Assembly (NCBI RefSeq): GCF_002332255.1
Contig: NZ_NRGW01000001.1
Coordinates: 496,001-560,000 of the forward strand
Source of the DNA: Halomonas sp. JB37
GTDB taxonomy: Bacteria > Pseudomonadota > Gammaproteobacteria > Pseudomonadales > Halomonadaceae
Reading direction: 5' to 3'
DNA: 64,000 bases
Numbering within the stretch: the stretch's first letter is position 1; each line of letters begins with the position of its first letter. The position numbers and the translations under genes are program-made. The notes under the pieces are model-generated. The model had not been told where the DNA came from. It did no database searches and saw only the letters and a program-made list of their open reading frames with translations. This document shows positions 7,550-16,635 of the stretch, one piece after another.

Positions 7550-8967
7550 TCGCTTCCCCGTTGACGCCTAAGATAATGACGTAGAAATATGGCAGTTAGA
7601 TTAAGCACCAGCACAATTAACACCAGCAGTAGCGCGGTGGCGTACACCAGCGGTATGGCAGCTTGCACATCGTCACCGTGAAAAGCGGTATCGAATAAAT
7701 GATAGCCAAGGTGCATGAACTTGCGCTCTAAATGCAGATAGGGAAACTCGCCGTCTACCGGCATTTGTGGCGCTAATTTAGCGACGCCCACCAGCATCAG
7801 CGGCGCCACTTCACCCGCTGCGCGGGCAATGGCTAAAATCATGCCTGTCAGCATGGCGGGGGCCGCCATGGGCAGCACGATGCGGGTCAGCATTTCCAGG
7901 CGCGTAGCGCCCAGCGCCACGGCGCCTTCGCGCTGAGCCTCAGGAATGCGTGCCAGCCCCTCTTCGGTTGCAACAATCACCACCGGCAACGTGAGCAATG
8001 CGAGCGTTAGAGAGGCCCATAGCAGGCCGCCAGTACCAAAGGTAGGGGAAGGCAAAGTCTCACTGAAGAACCATTCGTCCAGCGAGCCGCCAATTCCATA
8101 CACAAACACGCCTAAACCAAAGACGCCGTACACAATGGACGGCACGCCCGCAAGATTACGTACGCCAATGCGGACAAATCGAGTAAGCCGTCCCTGGTGG
8201 GCAATCTCATTAAGGTAGATGGCCGCCAGCACGCCAAACGGCGTGACGATGACCGACATTAAGATCACCATCAGGACAGTGCCAAAAATCGCGGGCCATA
8301 CGCCGCCGCCGGTATTCGCGGCACGCGGCCCCTCACTCAAGAAGCGCCACACAGATTGGCTCCAAGCGAGCGTTTTCTGCCGCCATGTCATGGCATTGGG
8401 GGCCTGGGCGCTGACCACGTTGGCCAGCGGCTGTTGCACGGCTTGGCCACTGGCTGTGATAAGCAGTAGCTGGCTATCCGGCCGTTGGCTAACCGGCAGC
8501 GCTAACAGCGACGTTAACTGCTGCCAGGCGGCGTCCCCCTCCCAGCGCTGATCGTGTTGCTCAATAGCCACTAAGCGGCCAATAAAGTCATCCCAGGGGC
8601 TGCGTTCTAGGCGAATCAGGTCCATGGGCTGAGCTTGCATGGCAATGTCATCAATCGCTACCCAGCGCCAGCGCACGGACTCAATATCACGATTGCCGGT
8701 GAAGTATAGGCGCTCGTCCCCTGGCTGTTGGGGCAGTGCCACTTCGCGTACGGCTTGGCCCGCAAAGGTTTCACCTGAGCGCAGCGTGACTTCCTCTAGC
8801 GTGGCGGGCCAGAAATGCCCTAGCCCACGAACCAGCAGCAGTGTCAGTAGCGCCCCTAACATCAGGAGTGAAAGCGCAACGCTTGCCGCGCAGAGCCAAG
8901 GCCAAAGACCATCCAGCCAGTGAAGGCGGCGGCGCGAAGGTGCAGTATCCGCCGGCACGCCGGTCAT
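7543..8967 (-). CDS. pstA: phosphate ABC transporter permease PstA
   Basis: Membrane permease half of the Pst importer. After TM1 (about residues 28-50) comes a long extracytoplasmic insert (about 55-215) rich in Trp and Arg. The five-helix permease core follows (about 225-465), with the EAA-type loop [19 protein letters not shown]. The insert makes it 474 residues against about 290 for the short enterobacterial form; long PstA forms are known in Pseudomonas-type Pst systems. The ATG overlaps the pstC stop (ATGA). The C-terminus is basic and overlaps pstB. Confidence 0.93.
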   Translation of the reverse strand: MTGVPADTAPSRRRLHWLDGLWPWLCAASVALSLLMLGALLTLLLVRGLGHFWPATLEEVTLRSGETFAGQAVREVALPQQPGDERLYFTGNRDIESVRWRWVAIDDIAMQAQPMDLIRLERSPWDDFIGRLVAIEQHDQRWEGDAAWQQLTSLLALPVSQRPDSQLLLITASGQAVQQPLANVVSAQAPNAMTWRQKTLAWSQSVWRFLSEGPRAANTGGGVWPAIFGTVLMVILMSVIVTPFGVLAAIYLNEIAHQGRLTRFVRIGVRNLAGVPSIVYGVFGLGVFVYGIGGSLDEWFFSETLPSPTFGTGGLLWASLTLALLTLPVVIVATEEGLARIPEAQREGAVALGATRLEMLTRIVLPMAAPAMLTGMILAIARAAGEVAPLMLVGVAKLAPQMPVDGEFPYLHLERKFMHLGYHLFDTAFHGDDVQAAIPLVYATALLLVLIVLVLNLTAIFLRHYLRRQRGSEC

Positions 8968-10118
8968 GACATGCTTCCCAGCTGGCGGTAACGACGCCGC
9001 AAGCGATGGCGGACAACCTCTGCCAAGGTGTTAACTAAAAAGGTAAAGATAAACAATACGAGTGCTGCCAAAATCAGTAGATGATACGTCTGGGTACCCG
9101 GCGCGGCTTCGGGCAGCTCTATGGCGATCGAGGCGGACATGGAGCGCATCCCTTCAAACGGATTGGCGCTCAACAGCGCGGTATTGCCACTCGCCATCAG
9201 CACTATCATCGTTTCGCCAACGGCTCTGCCCGCACCAATCATCACTGCCGAAAAAATACCGGGGCCCGCTGCCGTCAGCGCCACTTTCCACAGTGCCTGC
9301 CAGCGGCTGGCGCCTAGCGCCTGGGCGCCCTCAATCAAGGTTTTTGGCACATCGGCCAGCGCATCTTCCGCCAATGAGTAAATGCTGGGAATGACCGCAA
9401 AGCCCATGGCGATGCCCACGATCAGCGCGTTGCGAGTAGCGTAGTCCATTCCAAAGCGCTGATAGAGCAGCTGGCGTAAATCGCCGCCAAGCCAATGCTG
9501 CTCTATCCACGGCGTGAGCCATAGCGCTACTGTCACCATGAATGCCAGCCAGGGCACTAACCAAAGCCCTGCCCAGCAAAGCGGTAAACGGCGGCGTAAG
9601 CGTGTTTTTGCCAAATGCCAGCAGAAACCGGCTAGCCCCGCGCTTAGCGGCAGCCAAATCATCACGACCAGCGCACTCGCTAGGTGGCGCTCTACCCACG
9701 GCGCCAAGATGAGCCCGGCGATAAAGCCCACCACCACGCCGGGAATTGCTTCCATCATTTCTAGCGTGGGCTTAATACGGCTGCGCAAACGCGCGGACAT
9801 AAAGAGCGCCGAGTAAATGGCCGCCCCCAGGGCGACGGGGATCGCAAACAGTAGAGCCGACAGCGCGGCTTTCAACGTACCCCAGGCAAGCGGCGTCAGC
9901 GTTGTTAGCGCTAAGGCATCGCCAATCGCCAAGAGCGGCAGGGTTTCCCATACCAAAAAAATACCGATAGCGAGTATCGCGAGCAGCACGCCGACACCGC
10001 CTGCGGTGATTAACCCTGTGGCCACGCGATCTTGCAGCAGGCGCAGCGGCTGGCGGGACGTCGTTAACCGAGGTGAGGTCATGTCGTTATCATTGGCAAA
10101 CCAGGGCGCGCACAGCAC
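8964..10118 (-). CDS. pstC: phosphate ABC transporter permease PstC
   Basis: Second permease subunit of the Pst importer. TM1 is at about residues 35-57. The core follows, with the cytoplasmic EAA loop GASRWQALWKVALTAAGPG near 275-293 and about six spans in all. The start is uncertain. GTG at 10118 has AAGGA four bases upstream. ATG at 10082 (13th codon) lacks its own site but overlaps the stop of a 17-codon leader frame that has a strong ribosome binding site. Either gives a normal N-terminus. A perfect Pho box lies 43 bases upstream of the GTG, so pstC heads its own phosphate-controlled transcript and can also be read from pstS. Confidence 0.93.
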   Translation of the reverse strand: MLCAPWFANDNDMTSPRLTTSRQPLRLLQDRVATGLITAGGVGVLLAILAIGIFLVWETLPLLAIGDALALTTLTPLAWGTLKAALSALLFAIPVALGAAIYSALFMSARLRSRIKPTLEMMEAIPGVVVGFIAGLILAPWVERHLASALVVMIWLPLSAGLAGFCWHLAKTRLRRRLPLCWAGLWLVPWLAFMVTVALWLTPWIEQHWLGGDLRQLLYQRFGMDYATRNALIVGIAMGFAVIPSIYSLAEDALADVPKTLIEGAQALGASRWQALWKVALTAAGPGIFSAVMIGAGRAVGETMIVLMASGNTALLSANPFEGMRSMSASIAIELPEAAPGTQTYHLLILAALVLFIFTFLVNTLAEVVRHRLRRRYRQLGSMS

Positions 10119-10132
10119 TGATCCTTCAGCAT
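10079..10132 (-). CDS. possible 17-residue leader peptide before pstC
   Basis: ATG at 10132 stands seven bases after a strong AAGGTGAGGAG ribosome binding site. The frame reads MLKDQCCARPGLPMITT and stops with TGA overlapping the pstC-frame ATG at 10082 (ATGA). The arrangement would couple pstC translation to the leader. It could also simply be the binding site of a pstC start read differently. The peptide resembles nothing I know. Confidence 0.3.
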   Translation of the reverse strand: MLKDQCCARPGLPMITT

Positions 10133-10161
10133 AAGATGTCTCCTCACCTTAAGGCATGTTG

Positions 10162-10179
10162 ATGACAGTTAAATGACAG
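10162..10179 (-). promoter_or_regulatory. Pho box before pstC
   Basis: Read on the minus strand: CTGTCAT TTAA CTGTCAT, two perfect PhoB half-sites 11 bases apart. It lies between the pstS stop (10184) and pstC, not upstream of pstS. It implies a separate PhoB-driven promoter for pstCAB-phoU. Confidence 0.88.
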
Positions 10180-10183
10180 TTGC

Positions 10184-11206
10184 TTACCACGTCCGCTGAG
10201 CTTCTAACGTGCTCGGGGCTAACGCCACAAACCCAGAGGCGCGGGCAATTTGCTGGCCTTCATCAGACATAATGAGCGCTAGCAATGCTTGCTCCGCGGG
10301 GGGGAGGTTCTCACCAGGCGGTAGATTAACGTAGAGGTAGAGATCGCGCGACAGCGGGTAGTCGCCACGCTGTATTGCGTCCTCACTAGGAGGAATCGCG
10401 ACGCCATTGTCGTTGTACAGGCTTAACGCGTGCACCGCAGGTGTCAGGTGGTTATATCCCGCGTAACCCATGGCATTGGCTGATTCGCCCACGGCCGCGA
10501 CGACGGCCGATGAACCGGGATGTTCGCTGATATCATTGCGAAAGGCACCACCGCATAAGGCCCGTTCTTGAAATAGCCCGTGGGTGCCTGATGCCAGATT
10601 GCGCCCGTGTAGTGCGATACTCCCAAACGACCAGTCACGCGTTGAGGGAAGCTGATCCCAGCGCCTTATCGGTGTCTCTGCGCCGCAGGCCAGCGAGGTT
10701 GAGAAGATCGCATCGACCTGGCGGCGGGTGAGCGCACGCAGCGGATTATGGCGGTGCACGACAATGATAAGCGCATCGCGAGCGATTTTTAATTCCAGTG
10801 GCGGATAGCCATAGCGCTGGGTAAAATTATCGTGTTCGTCTTCGGTCATCGGGCGAGACATGGGTCCCAGTCGCGTCGTACCAGCCGTCAGAGCCGTTGG
10901 CGCACTGGCCGAGCCGCCCGCCTGAAACTGCAGGGTTACATCCGAGTAGCGGTTCGTGAGCGTTTCGCCCCAGCGGAGCATCAGGCCCGCCATGGTGTCG
11001 GAGCCTACGGCACCCAACGTACCGCTAACCGGCGATGGTTGCGCCCACGCAAACGGGCTCACCAGCAGTAGCGTCATGGTCACCCAGCGCAACAAAGTGT
11101 GGAGTCTAGGTGGCTGAGCGCCCTGGTCATTCAACAGCGTCTGTGAAAAAGTACGCAGCGAAGTATGTGAAACACTCGATAAGAGAGTATGCAAACGGGT
11201 ATTCAA
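10184..11206 (-). CDS. pstS: phosphate ABC transporter substrate-binding protein
   Basis: Periplasmic phosphate-binding protein of the PBP-like (PstS) family. The conserved N-terminal segment GAVGSDTMAGLMLRWGE follows a signal peptide ending near SPFAWA. Later blocks include DALIIVVHRHNPL and the ligand loop SGTHGLF. The open frame starts 43 residues before MTLLLVSPFAWA, making a very long N-region. Translation may really begin closer, for example at TTG or GTG codons near residues 36-41, since no convincing ribosome binding site marks the first ATG. I assign PstS from family plus context; the ligand could be another oxyanion. Confidence 0.88.
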   Translation of the reverse strand: MNTRLHTLLSSVSHTSLRTFSQTLLNDQGAQPPRLHTLLRWVTMTLLLVSPFAWAQPSPVSGTLGAVGSDTMAGLMLRWGETLTNRYSDVTLQFQAGGSASAPTALTAGTTRLGPMSRPMTEDEHDNFTQRYGYPPLELKIARDALIIVVHRHNPLRALTRRQVDAIFSTSLACGAETPIRRWDQLPSTRDWSFGSIALHGRNLASGTHGLFQERALCGGAFRNDISEHPGSSAVVAAVGESANAMGYAGYNHLTPAVHALSLYNDNGVAIPPSEDAIQRGDYPLSRDLYLYVNLPPGENLPPAEQALLALIMSDEGQQIARASGFVALAPSTLEAQRTW

Positions 11207-11294
11207 ACGGGCGTCCTCTTATGATTAACTGAATCCCTTTGATCGTGTCGCGATGCAGCAACAGATATCGTCAGCGCGCCTGCGTGCGGCGCTG

Positions 11295-11308
11295 GTAACA
11301 AGGGTTAC
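11295..11308. promoter_or_regulatory. inverted repeat GTAAC-AAGG-GTTAC
   Basis: Perfect 5-bp arms with a 4-base spacer, in the 130-base divergent gap between pstS and the thioesterase gene. It does not fit the Pho box register: TTGTAAC and TTGTTAC on the minus strand start 9, not 11, bases apart. It is a possible operator of unknown type. Confidence 0.25.
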
Positions 11309-11336
11309 AACAATAAACTGACTAAGCGGCAAACTA

Positions 11337-11753
11337 ATGACTCTTTTGGAAACGGATTTGGACGACGTGCCCGCCCCCAAAGGGCAGCTTACTTTAAAAT
11401 TAGTGGCCTCACGTCAAGATGCCAATCTTTATGGCGATATACCCGGTGGCTGGCTGGTCAATCACATGGATCAGGCGGCCGAACTGTCGGCCGGGCGTGA
11501 AGCAGGCGGACGCACAGCGACCGTGGCAATTGAAGCAATGGACTTTTTAAGCCCGGTGCGCGTTGGCTCCATGATCAGCGTCTATACCCAGGTGCAAAAG
11601 ATCGGCCACAGCTCGATTAAGATCGACGTAGAAGTATGGGTGCGTCCGCCTCATGGGCAGCAGATTGCAGAGCACCAAAAAGTCACGGAAGCGCGTTTTG
11701 TGATGGTGGCACTAGACGACAACGGTCGTATCCGAGCGGTACATAGCGACTAG
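11337..11753 (+). CDS. acyl-CoA thioesterase, YciA-like hotdog fold
   Basis: A 138-residue single hotdog-domain protein of the YciA/acyl-CoA hydrolase type, expected to hydrolyse short to medium acyl-CoAs. Family features: GDIPGGWLVNHMDQAAEL with the catalytic-region Asp near residue 46, AIEAMDFLSPVRVGSMISVY, and a C-terminal strand EARFVMVALDDNGR. It is divergent from pstS across 130 bases and has only a weak ribosome binding site. There is no operon partner, so its physiological substrate cannot be inferred. Confidence 0.88.
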   Translation: MTLLETDLDDVPAPKGQLTLKLVASRQDANLYGDIPGGWLVNHMDQAAELSAGREAGGRTATVAIEAMDFLSPVRVGSMISVYTQVQKIGHSSIKIDVEVWVRPPHGQQIAEHQKVTEARFVMVALDDNGRIRAVHSD

Positions 11754-11810
11754 TTAGTTTGTCAGGCGCCTTTCTTAATGGCGTTATTCAAGAGGACGTA
11801 TCTCAGATAG

Positions 11811-11833
11811 AAAAAGGGCGCCAAGTGCGCCCC
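11811..11833 (-). terminator. rho-independent terminator of the TRAP binding-protein gene
   Basis: On the minus strand: GCGC-rich stem (GGGCGC / GCGCCC, plus one extra G) around the loop ACTTG, followed by five T. It lies about 70 bases past the stop at 11900. Confidence 0.7.
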
Positions 11834-11899
11834 TTTGCCGTGCTTGCCCTTTACGTGCTTGGCAAGGTGTTAAGTATTTGTTTATCAAGCACCCGTCTA

Positions 11900-12994
11900 T
11901 TAGGCACCAACGCTATCGCGGCTCTTCAGATAGGCGTATTCACCCACGTCAGTAAACGGGCGCAGCACCTTCTGGAACGCCGAGTAAGACTCATAAACCT
12001 GACGGGATTCTTCGTCGTTATCTATCTGGTTCTGGATGACTTCCTGTGAGGAAGCATAGAGCGCCTCCATTACATCATCAGGGAAAGTACGTAGCTGGAC
12101 GCCGTGCTCGTCTACTAACGTTTCAAGCGCTTGGGCATTGCGATAGGCAAATTCGCTGTTCATCGCCATGTTTGATGCCCGCGCCGCTTCGCGAATGACG
12201 TCCTGCAGGTCTTCCGGCAGCGCATTCCACGCATCTAGATTGACGGTGCCTTCCAGTACCGCCGTTGGCTCGTTCCACACCGAGGTGTAGTAGTAGTCAG
12301 CGACTTGATGCAGGCCGAAGGCCATATCGTTGTAGGGGCCTACCCAGTCAGCGGCATCCAGCACGCCGGTTTGCAGCGAGGTGAAAATCTCGGAGCCCGC
12401 CATGTTAACGGTGCTGACGCCAATGGCATTCATGGCTTCGCCCGCAAGGCCTGGCAAGCGTAACTTAAGCCCCTGCATATCTGCCAGCGAGTTAATTTCT
12501 TTTTTGAACCAGCCGGCCATCTGCGCACCGGTATTGCCTACCGGGAACGGCTTGAGATTGTGTTTGCCATAGATTTCATCCCACAGCTCTTGACCGCCGC
12601 CGTGATAAAGCCAGGCGTTCATTTCAGTGGTGGTCATACCAAACGGCACGGCCGTAAAGAACTGCGAAGCCGCCACCTTTCCGCGCCAGTAATAAGAGGC
12701 AGAGTGACCCATTTCAGCGGTGCCCGCAGCAACGGCATCAAACACTTCCAGCGCGGGCACTAGCTCGCCTGCGCCGTGAACGCGGATCTGCATGCGACCA
12801 TTAGAAAGCTGTTCAACGCGGCGAGCGAAATCGTTCGCGCCAGTACCCAGGGCAGGAAAGTTTTTTGGCCACGAGGTGACCATGTCCCAGGTATAGGTTT
12901 CTTGAGCGCGTGCGCTTGCAGTGGTTACAAAGGGGGCAGCAGCGACACCGGCAGCACCTAAGCCGACGGTCTTGAGAAAGTTACGGCGTTGCAT
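11900..12994 (-). CDS. TRAP transporter solute-binding protein (DctP family, orphan)
   Basis: Periplasmic binding protein of a tripartite ATP-independent transporter. The N-terminus MQRRNFLKTVGLGAAG is a Tat signal with twin Arg at residues 3-4 and cleavage near ASARA. The mature part has the DctP fold landmarks: ITSWPKNFP-like start, GAGELVPALEVFDAV, and the ligand-binding Arg segment LADMQGLKLRLPG. The ADWVGPYND segment and overall length (364) resemble the TakP keto-acid subgroup. No DctQ or DctM membrane subunit lies in the window, so it works with components encoded elsewhere or is an orphan sensor-type binding protein. Confidence 0.9.
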   Translation of the reverse strand: MQRRNFLKTVGLGAAGVAAAPFVTTASARAQETYTWDMVTSWPKNFPALGTGANDFARRVEQLSNGRMQIRVHGAGELVPALEVFDAVAAGTAEMGHSASYYWRGKVAASQFFTAVPFGMTTTEMNAWLYHGGGQELWDEIYGKHNLKPFPVGNTGAQMAGWFKKEINSLADMQGLKLRLPGLAGEAMNAIGVSTVNMAGSEIFTSLQTGVLDAADWVGPYNDMAFGLHQVADYYYTSVWNEPTAVLEGTVNLDAWNALPEDLQDVIREAARASNMAMNSEFAYRNAQALETLVDEHGVQLRTFPDDVMEALYASSQEVIQNQIDNDEESRQVYESYSAFQKVLRPFTDVGEYAYLKSRDSVGA

Positions 12995-13125
12995 GGCGGG
13001 TAAGTCTCCGGAAATTGTATGATTTTTTTGTCAGCACGCAGGCGCGCGCAGTGTCCGTCCGCCAGTATGCGCTAAGCGGGTTTTAATCGGCAAGCCATTG
13101 AGCGCAACGCTCATTCGTTAACCGT

Positions 13126-15324
13126 TTAAAGCGGGGTTAGCTTGGCAAAGCCAAGTACCAGCCACTTAACGCCTTCACCGTCAAAGCTGACCTGCACGCG
13201 GGCACGAGCACCTTCGCCTTCCGCATTCAGAATCACTCCTTCGCCAAAGACGGGGTGCGCTACGCCTTGGCCGACATGTAGGCTGGGAATATCGCCGCTG
13301 CTTTCGATGCTTTGCTGAGCAAAGGAGGTGCGCGAGGCGGTGACCGGGCGTGAAATATGCCCGCGAAGGCGTACTTCTTCGAGCAGATGTGGCGGCAGTT
13401 CGCGTAAGAAGCGCGAGGGGCGTGGAAAGACTTCTTTACCGTGCAGGCGGCGGGTTTCGGCGTGGGTAAGGTAGAGTTTTTGCATCGCGCGAGTGACACC
13501 GACGTAGCATAGCCTGCGCTCCTCTTCAAGCCTGCCCGGCTCTTCAAGCGACATTTTGTGCGGGAACAGGCCTTCCTCGACACCGGCAATAAATACCACG
13601 GGGAATTCGAGGCCTTTGGCGGAGTGCAGCGTCATTAGCTGTACGCTGTCTTCAAACTCTTCGGCTTCGTGGTCGCCGGCATTGAGGGCCGCTTCTGAAA
13701 GAAAGGCTTCCAGCGCCGCCATGCCTTCGCCCGCCTCAGGCGCTTCAAACACATCGCCCTGGGTAAAGGCGCGGGCGGCGTTGACCAGTTCCTCTAAGTT
13801 CTCTACTCGGGCTTGGCCTTTCTCACCGCGCTCGCTTTTGTGATGCTCAATCAAGCCAGTATGAACCGTCACATGATCGATAATTTCGTGCAGCGCCATG
13901 CCCGCGACATCGTTATCGAGCTGTTCAATCAGGTTGGTGAAGGTTTGCACCGCATTGGCCGCTCGGCCTTTTAGCGAACCATCATTTATTGCATCATGCA
14001 GCGCCTGCCACAGCGGAACGCTTTGCTCACGAGCGCGCAGGCGAACAATCTCAACGGTGCGTGTGCCAATGCCGCGAGTAGGCACATTGATCACACGCTC
14101 TAATGATGCGTCGTCATCGCGGTTGAGCATCAGGCGTAGGTAAGCCAGGGCGTTTTTGATTTCAAGACGTTCATAAAAGCGATGGCCGCCATAAATACGG
14201 TACGGCATGCCTTGGCGAATCAGCGTTTCTTCGAGCAAACGAGACTGGGCATTGGAGCGGTATAAAATCGCAATGTCGCGACGATTAAAGCCTTCGTCGA
14301 CCTTCTCTCTGATCGTGTCGACGATATAGCGGGCTTCTTCCAGATCGTTAAACCCGGCGTAGATCGAGATGGGCTCGCCTTCAATGCCATCAGTCCACAG
14401 GTTTTTCCCCATCCGCTCGCTGTTGTTGCTGATCAGCGTGTTGGCGGCTTCTAAAATCGCGCTGGTGGAGCGATAGTTCTGCTCAAGACGCACGGTATGG
14501 GTTTGCGGGAACTCCTGCTCAAAGCGGCTGATATTCTCCACCTTGGCACCACGCCACCCGTAAATTGACTGGTCGTCATCACCGACGGCGGTCATTGGCG
14601 TTTTCATACCGGTGAGCAGTTTTAGCCAAGCGTACTGCAGGGTGTTGGTATCTTGAAATTCGTCCACCAATACGTGGCCAAAACGCTCCTGGTAGTGGTT
14701 TAACAGCGTCGGGTTATCGCGCAATAGTTCTAGGCTTCGCAGCAGCAGCTCACCAAAATCGACTAGGCCACCGCGCTCGCAGGTTAGCTGATAGCGCTCA
14801 TAAAGCTCGACCATTTGCCCCATATAGGCATCGCCATCGACATTAACCTGATGGGGGCGCAGCCCTTCTTCCTTACAGCCGGAAATAAAATGCTGCACTT
14901 GGCGGGGCGGGTAGCGCTCAACGTCGACCGAATAATCTTTCAGCAGCCGCTTAACCAGGCGCAGTTGATCGTCAGAGTCGATGATTTGGAAGTGCTGCGG
15001 CAGCTTGGCGTCTTGCCAGTGGGTGCGCAGCAGGCGGTGGGCGATAGAGTGGAAGGTGCCGACCCACACATGGCGTAGTGATAGGCTTAGCAGGGCTTCA
15101 AGACGCGTGCGCATCTCTTTAGCGGCTTTATTGGTAAACGTCACTGCTAACAGCGCGTAGGGCGAAAGCCCTTCCGCCTGCATTAACCAGGCAATGCGAT
15201 GTACCAGCACGCGGGTTTTCCCGGAGCCTGCGCCCGCGAGTACCAGCAGGTTGCCTTGAGGAGCGCTCACTGCTTCGCGCTGGGCGGAGTTGAGCTGATC
15301 GAGAATCGCCGTGACGTCATCCAT
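13126..15324 (-). CDS. uvrD: DNA helicase II UvrD
   Basis: Superfamily 1A 3'-5' helicase for nucleotide excision and mismatch repair. Motifs in order: Q motif (LNSAQREAV), Walker A AGAGSGKTRVL (about residues 31-41), Ia TFTNKAAKEM, II VDEFQDTN (about 220), III GDDDQSIYGWRGA, IV LEQNYRS, V LMTLHSAKGLEFPVVF (about 565) and VI VGVTRAMQKLYL. The C-terminus ends in a Tudor-like KVxHPxFGEG block (HVGQGVAHPVFGEGVIL), which binds RNA polymerase in UvrD/PcrA. Length 732 fits UvrD better than Rep (about 670). Confidence 0.95.
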   Translation of the reverse strand: MDDVTAILDQLNSAQREAVSAPQGNLLVLAGAGSGKTRVLVHRIAWLMQAEGLSPYALLAVTFTNKAAKEMRTRLEALLSLSLRHVWVGTFHSIAHRLLRTHWQDAKLPQHFQIIDSDDQLRLVKRLLKDYSVDVERYPPRQVQHFISGCKEEGLRPHQVNVDGDAYMGQMVELYERYQLTCERGGLVDFGELLLRSLELLRDNPTLLNHYQERFGHVLVDEFQDTNTLQYAWLKLLTGMKTPMTAVGDDDQSIYGWRGAKVENISRFEQEFPQTHTVRLEQNYRSTSAILEAANTLISNNSERMGKNLWTDGIEGEPISIYAGFNDLEEARYIVDTIREKVDEGFNRRDIAILYRSNAQSRLLEETLIRQGMPYRIYGGHRFYERLEIKNALAYLRLMLNRDDDASLERVINVPTRGIGTRTVEIVRLRAREQSVPLWQALHDAINDGSLKGRAANAVQTFTNLIEQLDNDVAGMALHEIIDHVTVHTGLIEHHKSERGEKGQARVENLEELVNAARAFTQGDVFEAPEAGEGMAALEAFLSEAALNAGDHEAEEFEDSVQLMTLHSAKGLEFPVVFIAGVEEGLFPHKMSLEEPGRLEEERRLCYVGVTRAMQKLYLTHAETRRLHGKEVFPRPSRFLRELPPHLLEEVRLRGHISRPVTASRTSFAQQSIESSGDIPSLHVGQGVAHPVFGEGVILNAEGEGARARVQVSFDGEGVKWLVLGFAKLTPL

Positions 15325-15420
15325 GGTAGCCGCTGCCGGATAAAAAAATAGGCGGCCAGTTTAGCACAGCCTACCCACTGGCTGTGTATACAGTGATGGC
15401 CGCTTATTTTATTTTAAGCA

Positions 15421-16275
15421 TTAAGACTCTTCGGGAAAGCGCAGGGTGTTGAGGCTCTTCTTGACGGCTTTGAGCTGTTCGGCGAGTTTCGGGCCACGGG
15501 TTTTGGCGACTCCCACGGCGAGAACATCGATTAACACCAGATGGGCAATACGTGAGCTAAGCGGCGTGTAGATCTCGGTGTCCTCGTGGACGTCGATATA
15601 CAGCGGCAGGCTCACCTCTTCAGCGAGTGGCGAGCCGCTGGGGCACAGACCAATGACCGTGGCGCCCGCTTCGCGAGCCAAACGAACGCTGGCCACTAAC
15701 GCCTTGGTTCGCCCTGTTTGTGAAATCGCTACCACCACATCGCCATCGTTGAGGGTGACCGCAGACATGTTCTGCATGTGCGGGTCGGCGTAAGCAGAGG
15801 TCGAGATTTGCAGGCGGAAGAACTTGTGCTGAGCATCAAACGCCACTGCGCCAGAGGCACCAAAACCGTAAAACTCCACCCGGTTGGCCATGGCGAGGGC
15901 ATTAACGGCGCGGCCGAGGGCTTCGTTATCCAACCGGTCGCGAACGGACAGCAGCGTGCCCACGGTTGAATCAAAAATGCTGTGCGAAAATTCGGCCACC
16001 GAGTCGCTGTCATTCATAGAGAATTGTGCGAACTGGCTACCGCTGGCCAGCATTTGCGCCATCTGTAGCTTGAAATCCTGAAAGCCGTTGCAGCCCAGCG
16101 CCCGGCAAAAGCGCACCACGGTGGGTTCGCTGACCTTCGCTTCGGAGGCTAAATCCACAATGCGCATGTGGATAACCTCTTCTGGGTTGCGCAGTACAAA
16201 CCGCGCCACTTTCTGCTCGGAGCGGCGAAAGTGCTCCATGCGGCGTCTCATCTCATCGAACAGGGCGCGACTCAC
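15421..16275 (-). CDS. hexR: HexR-type transcriptional regulator (RpiR family)
   Basis: Regulator with an N-terminal RpiR helix-turn-helix (about residues 1-77; RIVDLASEAKVSEPTVVRFCRALGC) and a C-terminal SIS sugar-phosphate domain (about 115-260; FYGFGASGAVAFDAQHKFFRL, VVAISQTGRTKAL). HexR represses central sugar-catabolism genes and responds to KDPG. I place the start at the GTG at 16275, with AAGGAG six bases upstream, giving 284 residues. The frame extends 33 codons further to 16374 but that part is not family-like. No zwf, edd or eda gene is nearby, so the symbol rests on sequence resemblance only. Confidence 0.8.
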   Translation of the reverse strand: MSRALFDEMRRRMEHFRRSEQKVARFVLRNPEEVIHMRIVDLASEAKVSEPTVVRFCRALGCNGFQDFKLQMAQMLASGSQFAQFSMNDSDSVAEFSHSIFDSTVGTLLSVRDRLDNEALGRAVNALAMANRVEFYGFGASGAVAFDAQHKFFRLQISTSAYADPHMQNMSAVTLNDGDVVVAISQTGRTKALVASVRLAREAGATVIGLCPSGSPLAEEVSLPLYIDVHEDTEIYTPLSSRIAHLVLIDVLAVGVAKTRGPKLAEQLKAVKKSLNTLRFPEES

Positions 16276-16635
16276 ATTCAGCTCCTTGGCTCTCCGGCAC
16301 ACTGGGTGGCTCAGCACGATGGAGCTACCCAGACGCGTTGCCAACCAATATGCACTGCGCTGCGTTTGCAGCATTAGATTCGTGCGGCTTAAGTCTTTGC
16401 CACAGTATGCCTGACCGATAGCGTAAACGGGGAAGGAAAGCGATATAGAGGTGAGCGTTTAATATCCGTTAAGCGTTTTTTTTACGATCAGTCATCATTT
16501 TGTCAAGTAGGTTATAGTAAGAAGTGAAGTGCTGCACTGCATCGTCTTGGCGACTGTGTGAAGAAAAGTGTGAAGAAAAGCGCTCGCCATGGGTGCAGGT
16601 GAACGACAGCATATTCACCTGGAGGAACGTCGATT
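16276..16635. other. intergenic region with 12-bp tandem duplication
   Basis: Divergent 360-base gap between hexR and the small gene at 16636. It holds a perfect tandem repeat of TGTGAAGAAAAG (16557-16568 and 16569-16580) and a T8 run near 16477. No clear promoter hexamers with correct spacing were found. Confidence 0.5.

Noticed and set aside
11295..11308. GTAAC/GTTAC repeat as a Pho box for pstS
   Set aside because: The TTGTAAC and TTGTTAC half-sites repeat every 9 bases instead of 11 and lack the CTGTCAT core seen in the two perfect Pho boxes nearby.
15365..15386. CACAGCC / GGCTGTG hairpin between uvrD and hexR as a terminator
   Set aside because: Stem of only 7 bp with no T-run on the minus strand, the direction in which both genes are read.
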